Assembly (NCBI RefSeq): GCF_028554725.1
Contig: NC_071668.1
Span: forward strand, 56,587,732 to 56,651,731
Source of the DNA: Zeugodacus cucurbitae
Lineage: Eukaryota; Arthropoda; Insecta; Diptera; Tephritidae
DNA: 64,000 bases
Direction: 5' to 3'
Each line of letters starts with the position of its first letter. Positions within the stretch are counted from its first letter, which is position 1. This document shows positions 60,301 through 64,000 of the stretch, piece after piece. A program made the translations under genes and the position numbers. Below the pieces are notes generated by a model that did no database searches, was not told where the DNA came from, and was given only the letters and a program-made list of their open reading frames with translations.

Positions 60301-60305
60301 TCCAA
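18278..60305 (-). CDS. nAChRalpha6: Nicotinic acetylcholine receptor alpha6 subunit, exons 6-12 (5' part outside window)
   Basis: This is a pentameric ligand-gated cation channel subunit of the neuronal plasma membrane and the known target of spinosyn insecticides. Seven exon positions are present: 60305-60230, 58945-58751, one of three exon 8 copies (55919-55833, 40086-40000 or 34382-34296), 28379-28270, 28068-27854, 27751-27578 and 18362-18278. All splice sites are GT-AG and all phases match, giving 313 residues after joining with any exon 8. They run from the end of the ligand-binding domain through the vicinal Cys pair (YACCPEPY, which marks an alpha subunit), TM1, the alternative TM2, TM3, the cytoplasmic loop (SSKSLLANVLDIDDDF), TM4 and the ending HIIVQ. 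The loop and TM sequences match my memory of Drosophila Dalpha6, which has 12 exons with 8a/8b/8c, better than alpha5 or alpha7. Exons 1-5 lie beyond 64000. The introns are expanded by transposons. Confidence 0.95.
18500..20290 (+). repeat. Unclassified dispersed repeat, copy 1 (interrupted)
   Basis: The left end (about 18500-18770) matches the left end of the copy at 21227 (AAACAAGTAA, CTAAGTTC, GTGTAACCGAACA, ATACTCTC). The match resumes at about 19745-20290 (TATGGGGCCTT, GGTATGGTTTTTGACC and other blocks). A mariner remnant sits between the two parts. The right terminus seen in copy 2 is missing here. Confidence 0.75.
18780..19740 (+). mobile_element. Mariner-like (rosa type) transposase remnant, copy A
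   Basis: Transposase fragments occur in order: FVNWAEQPHENDPDF near 18965, IFSDETHVWLNGFVNKQNMR at about 19020-19078 (first catalytic Asp), WCGLWADG near 19150, FQQDGATSHTVNVTIDLL at about 19268-19320 (second Asp), LTPLDYFLWGYV near 19372-19405 (third Asp), then CMFYANKPSTIDEF and a C-terminal KRARGGHAKE. Frameshifts and stops break it. About seven residues seem deleted before LTPLD, including the usual WPPRS motif. The family is probably D,D41D (rosa). It is inserted in the dispersed repeat copy 1. Confidence 0.82.
20503..20510. repeat. hAT target site duplication, left
   Basis: ACGTCAGA directly before the hAT left end. The identical octamer is at 22903-22910. Confidence 0.92.
20525..20587. 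repeat. G13 / C11 homopolymer block inside hAT left end
   Basis: Thirteen G lie at about 20525-20537, then two copies of GGTTTTAACACCCCAAACC, then eleven C at about 20577-20587. The block can fold on itself. A related C run lies near the right end at 22864-22872. Confidence 0.85.
21227..22452 (+). repeat. Unclassified dispersed repeat, copy 2 (full length)
   Basis: It begins AAAACAAGTAAGGAAGGGCT and carries a 6-bp hairpin GTTCGG-GTGTAA-CCGAAC near its left end. A perfect 16-bp inverted pair, TTTTATACTCTCGCAA at 21269-21284 and its complement at 22435-22450, sits just inside the ends. It contains a GGAC tetranucleotide run. No coding similarity was recognised. It is inserted inside the hAT element and is the better-preserved copy of the repeat at 18500-20290. 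Confidence 0.82.
22265..22308. repeat. GGAC tetranucleotide microsatellite
   Basis: About seven GGAC units followed by GGACAGAC variants, inside the dispersed repeat. Confidence 0.9.
22455..22775 (+). pseudogene. hAT transposase C-terminal dimerisation fragment
   Basis: An open frame of 106 codons contains the hAT C-terminal signature SSERSFSSLRRLKTYLRNKT and RLNGMTLLNIHRDI, typical of zinc-finger-MYM-type-1-like hAT transposases. The upstream DDE and zinc-finger parts are absent, and the frame begins right at the edge of the inserted repeat. It is a fragment and cannot work alone. Confidence 0.88.
22903..22910. repeat. hAT target site duplication, right
   Basis: ACGTCAGA directly after the hAT right end. 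Confidence 0.92.
22911..24109 (-). other. Part of nAChRalpha6 intron 11
   Basis: Intron sequence with somewhat higher GC around 23270-23600. No recognisable gene or element. Confidence 0.5.
24110..24415 (-). mobile_element. LINE 3'-end fragment, same family as 5866-7027
   Basis: Read on the minus strand, it aligns with the 3' part of the plus-strand LINE remnant. Shared words include GTTGCCAAAGCTGT, CATTTCCT, GCCAGACTGAG, TTTGTAACAGATTCCAAGCG and a TAACCTAACC-type tail near 24110-24130. It is 5'-truncated and diverged, with no coding capacity. It is in sense orientation to nAChRalpha6, unlike the other LINE pieces in this gene. Confidence 0.78.
24416..27577 (-). other. Part of nAChRalpha6 intron 11 next to exon 11
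   Basis: AT-rich intron sequence. A frame of about 85 codons at 25131-25388 is unrecognised and lacks support. A trace around 26700-26810 resembles the end of a Tc1-type element but is too weak to call. Confidence 0.45.
27578..27751 (-). CDS. nAChRalpha6: nAChRalpha6 exon 11 (cytoplasmic loop, pre-TM4)
   Basis: The acceptor TACTTTACAG and donor GTGAGTA bound 174 nt, which encode 57 whole codons (SFGRPTTVEEHHNTIGCNHK onward to KFAAMVVD) plus split codons at both sides. It includes the amphipathic MA helix before TM4 (LHLILKELQFITSRMRK, then DDEAELISDWKFAAMVVD). Confidence 0.96.
27854..28068 (-). CDS. nAChRalpha6: nAChRalpha6 exon 10 (cytoplasmic loop)
   Basis: 215 nt, 71 codons plus two bases. 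It starts IKSVFLQWLPWILRMGRPGR and includes KELELKERSSKSLLANVLDI and FRHTISGSQTAIGSS, the loop segment that separates alpha6 from its close paralogues. The donor is GTAAGT. The intron to exon 11 is only 102 nt. Confidence 0.96.
28270..28379 (-). CDS. nAChRalpha6: nAChRalpha6 exon 9 (TM3)
   Basis: 110 nt. Its first two bases (GC) finish a Gly codon begun by the last G of exon 8, then TYFNCIMFMVASSVVLTVVV and NYHHRTADIHEMPPW follow. This is the third membrane helix and the start of the cytoplasmic loop. The split Gly sits at the top of TM3. The donor is GTAAGT. Confidence 0.96.
28950..29480 (+). mobile_element. Mariner-like (rosa type) remnant, copy B
   Basis: The 3' part of a transposase: a VTVNGDHYRA block near 28960, QDGAISHTSH near 29055 (second Asp kept), VDWPPRS and DITPLNSFLWGY near 29140-29200 (third catalytic Asp changed to Asn), then MLERVIEIWTKRMDHLRRSHG at 29282-29345. 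Several in-frame stops are present. The right end has AAAAGTAGGGAAC and TCGAAATGGA, matching copy C at 57.6 kb. No left terminus was found, so the copy is 5'-truncated. Confidence 0.85.
31773..32300. repeat. Two-copy tandem duplication, about 207-bp offset
   Basis: ACCTTTATCGTATATTT, then TCGC, ATTATTTTTGG and AAGA(A/T)(A/T)TGGAAGA(T/C)C with GGTTAAAACAAATT, occurs at about 31978 and again at 32185. The preceding TTCAGTTTTC and CTTGGGAGA parts are also repeated. The copies are diverged. Confidence 0.8.
32640..33110. repeat. Two-copy tandem duplication, about 234-bp offset
   Basis: Both units share GTCACTGGAG-like starts, AGAAGAGATCGGCAT (at about 32710 and 32944), GTGGATTCGCACCTTATCGC or its variant, and CCTAAAAAA-type ends. 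On the minus strand both units keep short open frames with related peptides (ELKEATRCEFTANK and ELEEAIRCESTAQK), but in different frames. Confidence 0.82.
33774..33958. repeat. Two-copy tandem duplication, 93-bp unit
   Basis: AAAGCCGTAATCAAGTTTTAC and the sequence up to TTTATTTAATAATTT is repeated almost base for base, at offset 93. This is a recent duplication. Confidence 0.93.
34296..34382 (-). CDS. nAChRalpha6: nAChRalpha6 alternative exon 8, third copy (8c-like TM2)
   Basis: 87 nt with acceptor TTTTTACAG and donor GTAGAG. It encodes VTILLSQTVFSLLVGNVITK then TSEAVPLL and ends on the first base of the Gly codon. The length and phases equal those of the other two copies, so it can replace them. 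It is the most divergent: on TM2 numbering, 11' is Q, 15' S, 16' L, 19' G and 20' N, where the other two have L, L, N, A and E. It matches my memory of Drosophila Dalpha6 exon 8c. Confidence 0.93.
35332..35499. mobile_element. Pogo/Tigger-type MITE
   Basis: The left end is CATTTGAACTTCTATAATTC, and the right end read in complement is CAGTTGAACTTCACTAACTC. TA lies outside both ends (35330-35331 and 35500-35501). 168 bp, with repeated AATTCGAACTT-like words inside. The CAGTTGAACTTC terminus and TA duplication are typical of pogo-like elements. Confidence 0.78.
37920..38430. repeat. Cluster of GAAAGCT motifs
   Basis: Eight AGCT cores occur in about 500 nt, most preceded by GAA and in the same direction (GAAAGCTCT, GAAAGCTTTC, GAAAGCTGG). 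Function unknown. A larger cluster lies at 62580-63900. Confidence 0.6.
39528..39600. repeat. Imperfect TAG trinucleotide microsatellite
   Basis: Runs of GTAGTAGTAG broken by AGCGATAG and GTGGATAG. Confidence 0.85.
40000..40086 (-). CDS. nAChRalpha6: nAChRalpha6 alternative exon 8, second copy (TM2)
   Basis: 87 nt with acceptor TCTGTTACAG and donor GTAGCG. It encodes VTILLSLTVFLNLVAETLPQ then VSDAIPLL and ends on the first base of the Gly codon. TM2 is identical to the first copy up to AE. The TM2-TM3 linker differs (TLPQVSDAIPLL against SMPTTSDAVPLI). It is interchangeable with the other two copies by length and phase. Confidence 0.95.
42880..43320 (+). mobile_element. Possible LINE RNase H / 3'-end remnant
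   Basis: Weak similarity to the RNase H LINE at 5866-7027. ELNASIAAILSK followed by SLKEVTLHKFP (about 42985-43065) resembles DVAAIKVA and SLREVCIHPDS. EEEATHVISKC-like residues follow near 43140. Stops are frequent. A different LINE family is equally possible. Confidence 0.35.
43321..44100. other. GC-richer block of unknown origin
   Basis: Base composition is clearly less AT-rich than the surrounding intron. Frames of 142 codons (43322-43750, plus) and 127 codons (43390-43773, minus) overlap on opposite strands, and 86 codons (43804-44064) follow. I recognise no domain in any of them. It could be old transposon sequence, a nested gene fragment, or a duplicated piece from elsewhere. Confidence 0.35.
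44490..45050 (+). mobile_element. LINE reverse-transcriptase remnant, copy 1
   Basis: It aligns with the better copy at 53845-54870. Shared blocks are the GAGCCGTTC...GAGGTTTCAGACA(G/A)GGT segment (GFRQG motif), TGCGACTTCTTTAA, the active-site box, which here reads AYTDDIDI (normally AYADDIDI), and the thumb and C-terminal pieces TLGVFE and KILRKIYGP in broken frames. Internal deletions follow the active-site box, and the copy ends near GGTCCTCTGAACATTGG. It is antisense to nAChRalpha6. Confidence 0.82.
45245..45850 (+). mobile_element. LINE RNase H and 3'-tail remnant
   Basis: ITIMSDSLAALKAI near 45325-45365 is the RNase H segment with its SDS Asp. Later pieces resemble the tail of such LINEs: a GRRR block then LLGGSKFERFKCVINLS near 45570-45620, LRMGLYTGYCKLRHLYNLGM near 45640-45690, and the CRFCDMW Cys region near 45705. 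Frameshifts and stops are throughout. It is a different lineage from the reverse-transcriptase LINE next to it, judging by the missing overlap. Confidence 0.65.
47376..47532. mobile_element. Small MITE-like inverted-repeat element
   Basis: The left end TAGTCGTTTTCGATTCAGCA and the complement of the right end, TAGTAGTTTTCGATTCGGCA, match at 18 of 20 positions. 157 bp with no coding. Confidence 0.65.
50480..51260 (+). mobile_element. LINE reverse-transcriptase remnant, copy 2
   Basis: The N-terminal part of the same reverse transcriptase: an LNYRGTSIL block near 50545, a YQRGFRTGKSA block near 50610, HHFLVDFKAGFDST near 50660-50705 (the first catalytic Asp box, FVDFKAAFDS in normal copies), then SEPFNTKRGFK near 50830. 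After about 50950 it jumps by deletion to the C-terminal GRPKLRWM-type end near 51005 and NWR near 51050. Several stops. Antisense to nAChRalpha6. Confidence 0.82.
53845..54870 (+). mobile_element. LINE reverse-transcriptase remnant, copy 3 (best preserved)
   Basis: Reverse transcriptase from SEPFNTKRGFRQGDSLSCDF (from about 53880) through FNLMLEKIIRAAE. The active-site box LLAYAYDIDIIGS near 54025-54055 has Tyr for the first Asp of ADD, so it should be dead. After a frameshift near 54110 it continues through NFEVVDNFVYLGTSINNTNN, LYGAEAWTMSTSDETTL, FERKILRKIYGPQN, KRQWLRWLGHVVRMDENTPA and GRGRPPLR (frame at 54126-54707), and ends near 54830. It is 5'-truncated. The C-terminal WLGHVVRM and GRP motifs place it with LINEs often annotated as craniofacial-development-protein-2-like (probably RTE type). 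Confidence 0.9.
55833..55919 (-). CDS. nAChRalpha6: nAChRalpha6 alternative exon 8, first copy (TM2)
   Basis: 87 nt with acceptor CTGATTGCAG and donor GTACAC. It encodes VTILLSLTVFLNLVAESMPT then TSDAVPLI and ends on the first base of a Gly codon. It is the first exon 8 met after exon 7 in transcription. It has the usual TM2 with Leu at 9' and Glu at 20'. Confidence 0.96.
55920..58750 (-). other. Intron between exon 7 and exon 8a
   Basis: 2.8 kb. It holds the third mariner remnant (56850-57625). Two plus-strand frames at 57854-58063 (69 codons) and 58150-58353 (67 codons) are not recognised and are not called as genes. Confidence 0.6.
56850..57625 (+). mobile_element. Mariner-like (rosa type) remnant, copy C
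   Basis: HSEENIAAMAES near 56880 is the N-terminal region before the helix-turn-helix. NGDR and FQQDGATSQTSH near 57165-57235 hold the second Asp, and VDWPPRSCD lies near 57300. Then IFLWGYVKSKFYADNPNSI near 57330-57380 follows directly, so the third Asp box (LTPLDY) has been deleted. ITRLIRQIPVEMLERVIEIW and TKRMDHL run to 57490. The right end AAAAAGTAGGGAAC and TCGAAATGGATCAC near 57600-57630 matches copy B. Stops and frameshifts make it inactive. Confidence 0.87.
58751..58945 (-). CDS. nAChRalpha6: nAChRalpha6 exon 7 (loop C and TM1)
   Basis: 195 nt with an ATGACAG acceptor and GTGAGT donor. It encodes MPGKKNTIVYACCPEPYVDV (loop C, with the paired Cys that contact agonist), then IRRRTLYYFFNLIVPCVLIS (start of TM1), GFTLPPDSGEKLTL (TM1-TM2 linker and the cytoplasmic start of TM2). 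Its last base opens the Gly codon that exon 8 completes, and Glu at -1' of the pore is encoded here. Confidence 0.97.
58946..60229 (-). other. nAChRalpha6 intron 6
   Basis: 1.3 kb of intron. A third of it is the TTTTAA microsatellite. A GAGAGAAAG-rich patch lies at 59130-59160. Confidence 0.65.
59485..59925. repeat. TTTTAA hexanucleotide microsatellite
   Basis: TTTTAA is repeated without a break from about 59567 to 59893 (about 54 units), with slightly degenerate units on both sides. It is the longest pure simple repeat in the window. Confidence 0.97.
60230..60305 (-). CDS. nAChRalpha6: nAChRalpha6 exon 6 (end of ligand-binding domain)
   Basis: 76 nt encoding LDLVLNSEDGGDLSDFITNG then EWYLL and the first base of an Ala codon. 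The acceptor AAAAACAG and donor GTTAGT fit. It is the most 5' alpha6 exon inside the window, and exon 5 must lie beyond position 64000 on this strand. Confidence 0.95.
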
Positions 60306-63300
60306 CTGTTTTTTTTATTGTTATATAATATATTTTTTGTGTAACGGTATTATTTTTTTGGAATTTGCAACATTTGGTGCAAACACAAAAATATTCAAAA
60401 CATTTTCATTTGTATGCGTTTAAAGGTTGCAGGGTTGCATTTGTGACGGTTTAAAAATATTGTTGGTGTTTGTGTTATTTTGACATTAAGTGTTTTTTTA
60501 AGTTTATTTCCGGTTTAGGCAAAGTAGGGAAAGAGAGAATTCAAAAATTGTTTATTAATATTTTTTCACTTTTTTTAATATTAGTACAAAGTAGTTAATT
60601 TTTACAAAGAGATATTGTAAAAAAGAACCAAGACAACATTGAAGACAACGACACATATGTATGTATGTTGCTGAAATGTATTATGTAAGGTGGGAGTGGT
60701 GCTTGGAAGCGTGTTTAGTAGATTGTATAAAGTGTTGTGTGGGAAAAGGTAGCGGAACGCGCGTGAGCGAAAAATTTTGGAAAGCAGTGTGCGGTGAAGT
60801 GACAGCGATTTGACAGTTCTGTGAGGTGTTTATGCTAACAAAAATATTGCATAGAGTTTTTATTTATTAAATAAATATCTTCTGAAAGATTTTGTATACT
60901 CTTATATTTCGAAAAATTTTCAAACAAAATTTTGAAAAATGTTTTCGAAATTAACATTTTTCTCAGATAATTATTTTTTGAATTATGTGTAAAATTTTAT
61001 TAAATAATTATTAATTTAAAAGTTTTTCAAAAATCATTTTCGAAATAAATTCAGAATTAATTTTTTAAATTTTTTATAATCTGTAAATCTTGTTGTTTTT
61101 AATAGTTATAGAAATTTTAACATTTCTCAATTTTTGGAACAACTGTCAAACTAGCTGTCAAAAAACTTTTGTTGTCGGTGTAGGTGCGGAGAAAGTCTAA
61201 ATATATATTTTTTGATCATTTATTGTATATATAGGATAAAGAGAGTGTTTGTAAAATATGGTTTGTGTTTATACAGAGTGTTTTTAGTGCATTTTGGAAC
61301 TGTGTTAACCAATTTAACACTTTGGCTTTTCAATTATACCAATGAACGCTAGTACTGCTCTCACAAACGAAGAGTGAATTTGTGTGGGAAGAGCGCGAGA
61401 GCGCAAATTAACTGTACTTTACTTTAGTAAATGCAAAGCCATACACTCGCGTCTTCCTCCTTTGGAGAGCAATAAAAAATTTGTTTGTCTTTCATTAAGA
61501 GTCGTTACGTATGTACGTCCAAATTTTTTATTTCTAAAAATTTGTTTTTTTTTCTTGTTTTGGTTGTTGCAAAAAATTTGGGCGTGGTTTAGTAAATTGA
61601 TTTATTTTTCTTCTCTCCATGCAAAATAGTTGAAATTGAAATTTTTTCGAGTGCATAGCTGATTTTCTATGCAAATCAATTTTTTTCTGATTTTTTTTTT
61701 TTCGAAAAAATTCGTATTTCACACATGATTCCAATTAGCGTGTGCCTAACTTTCATTTCACATTTTGTTTTCGGTTCGTGTGCGTTGGACGTCAACAGAA
61801 AACCATCAAGCCAAAAAAAAGCTTGACAGTTTTTTGTCAACGCCCTGATTGATTTAAGCAGTTGGCCGATTTTTTTGGTCGCTAAGTATTTCATATATTT
61901 TGTTATTGTTTGTGTTTTGGTTTTGCAATTCACAAAAACGCAGTGAACTGTTTTCAAGTTTCAAGTTTGTTTGCAGTATATTCATTTCAAGTAAATTTAA
62001 AAATAACTGTAAAGTTTGTGTTATTAAGATAAAAAGTAGTGGGTAGCCATTAAAAAATAAATAATATAGAATAAAGTGTAGTTTTTACTGCTAAAAGTAA
62101 CAACTCTGTAGCAGGGGACAGCAGTGGCAGCCCTTAAGAAATAGCTGTAGAAAAATAAGCATTGGTACTGCAGACTGAGTACCGAGTGTTTAGCGACTGC
62201 AAGCACTTTAGTAGGGTTCCTTAGTAGTGGTAGTAGGTAATAGTAGTAAGCAGTAAGAGTAACGGTTTCAAGTGTCAAAAATAACATGAATAAATACTAA
62301 ATAGATGTCAAACTATTTTTTAAATTTTTTTGAAAAGTATAAAATAAAATTTTAATATTTATTTAGAAACAATAGATTGATTTAGAAGAATAAATAGATA
62401 TTTTTCGATTAATTTTAAAAAGTAATAATTTTTAAAAACTTAAATTAAAATAATTATTTTTTATAATAAATTGTTTAAAAAATATATGTATATTTTTATA
62501 TATTACTTCTAATATTATAGGTTTTAATTTTGTTTTTTCATGATTTCATTTCCAAGATTAAGGAATTTTGAAATTACAGAAAGCTTTTAATAGACGAACC
62601 ATGCTATGAAAGTTTATATATTTGTTATATAAACAAATTCTGATTTTTTTAATTTTCCATTCAGGAAATGCAATATCTCGCATGAAAGTAATTTTATCGG
62701 TTAAACTTGTTGCAGAGATTTTCATAAGATTTATTACTTAACTTATTTAAAATTCAAAATAATCTGTATTCATATTTAAGCTTTCTAGGAGCTTTTGAAG
62801 CTTTCAGGTAAGCTTATAAAAGCTTTTCAAATTTTTGTGTACCAAAAGCTTTTAGGTATAAGTCAGAAAACTGCATTAATATTTTTCATATTAGAAGAAT
62901 GGCTTTCATTTCGATATAACATTTTTTAAGAATGTTAATTTGATTTATGTTCAAAAATTTCGGAAAGCTTCGGAATTTGTACAAAAGTATTGCCTAATTT
63001 TTCAGTTTTTCAGTTTACTATTTAGCATTGAAGTATTGATTAAAACAACTTTTAGAAGTGATTTAAGAGTAAAGCTTTTAAGTAAACTAAACATTTTTCA
63101 ATATTTCACTTGAAACAATATTATGGAAAAGCTCTGTTTATATGTCTTTAGGTCTTAAGAAGGAAAAGCTCTGTTTATATATAAACGAAAGCTTTTGGGC
63201 GCTTTCAATATTCATGCTGGCTTTAGTTTCTTTGCTTTAATTTTAAATCTTGTTTATTAATTCTCAAGGGAGCTTATTATAAATTTTTATGGATTTTTAG

Positions 63301-64000
63301 ATGTCTGCAGTTCTGGGTTTATAGGAGCTTTTTATAAAATTGTATGGGTTTTACGAGTCTGCAGTTCAGATTTTACAGTTTATTGAAGCACTTTGCAGTT
63401 CATTTGATAAATAATAATTTTTCAATGCATTTAAATTCTGAGCATATATAGAATGAGAATGTATGCAATAAACTCATGAAAGGAGAACTTTAAGATGTAT
63501 ATAAAAGTTTTAGTTCGTTTAATTACTTTTGATTTATTTTTCAGCAAAAGAAACTGACTTTAAAAGATATGCATATTTGTAATGAATTAAAATATTTATT
63601 AAATAATATTTATTTTAAAGTTTAAAAATTATTTATATAATTAAACAAAAAGAAAAGCTAGAAATTAATATTAATGTACTTGTATACAATTAATGACAAT
63701 TTAAATGGTCCGTACATGGCGGAAAGCTTTCATACACTTGCTCGAGCTTTCGCTTGAACTTCCATGTGAGCTTTAATAGGAGTGATAGTGATGATCGAAA
63801 ATAACTGAAAGCTGCCGTGTAAGTGCTTTCGAGCTTTCGCTTGAATTTTTGTGACAACTTTCATGGGTGCGAAAATGAAGCTTTTGCTGACTTTGCGTAA
63901 AGTATGTATGCATGTTTGCGTGCTGCCGTCTGGCATTCTTATGTATTTTTGTTTACGATTGTGTAGTTTATGTGTACTGTAATATGTGTACTGTGTAGAC
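60306..64000 (-). other. Part of nAChRalpha6 intron 5
   Basis: AT-rich intron sequence continuing past the window edge. No further alpha6 exon was found. Open frames here lack any recognisable domain. The motif cluster at 62580-63900 is listed separately. Confidence 0.6.
62580..63900. repeat. Cluster of AGCTT / GAAAGCTTT motifs
   Basis: By eye there are 21 AGCT cores in about 1.3 kb, mostly within AAAGCTT, GAGCTTTCG or GAAAGCT. About four would be expected in DNA this AT-rich. Two near-identical CGAGCTTTCGCTTGAA words lie at about 63743 and 63829. No known element was recognised. Confidence 0.6.

Overview
This window is nuclear DNA from a higher fly (Diptera, Brachycera), most likely a tephritid fruit fly. 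The genes are split by fly-type introns, the background is very AT-rich, the nicotinic receptor exons read almost like Drosophila Dalpha6, and there are many decayed transposons, including rosa-type mariners of a kind first described from Ceratitis. The species cannot be fixed from the sequence alone.

Layout. Positions 1-5253 are gene-dense: a broken Harbinger (HARBI1-like) transposase on the minus strand, a complete five-exon gamma-tubulin gene on the plus strand (1800-3461, 457 residues), and convergent to it a two-exon MADF-BESS gene on the minus strand (4230-5253, 288 residues). Positions 5254-18277 hold no intact gene. They contain a LINE RNase H remnant, two MITE-like elements, a five-unit satellite-like array of 275/292-bp monomers and a 22-bp minisatellite. 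The part nearest 18277 is probably 3' UTR of the next gene.

From 60305 down to 18278 (minus strand) lies the 3' half of the nicotinic acetylcholine receptor alpha6 gene, exons 6-12, spread over 42 kb. Its key feature is a set of three alternative exon 8 copies, at 55.9, 40.0 and 34.3 kb. Each is exactly 87 nt with the same splice phases, and each encodes a different version of the pore-lining TM2 helix. Exons 6, 7, 9, 10, 11 and 12 join in frame to every version and end in TM4 and the C-terminal stop. Exons 1-5 and the promoter lie beyond position 64000.

The introns are loaded with repeats. They include an 8-bp-TSD hAT element invaded by another repeat, three decayed mariners, three copies of one reverse-transcriptase LINE plus RNase H LINE remnants, a pogo-type MITE, short tandem duplications, a roughly 330-bp uninterrupted TTTTAA microsatellite beside exon 6, and clusters of a GAAAGCT motif. 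No RNA gene, CRISPR array or prokaryotic-type system was seen. The most informative biology is the alpha6 exon 8 cassette, with its switch in the outer charged ring, and the structure of the gene that is the known spinosyn target.
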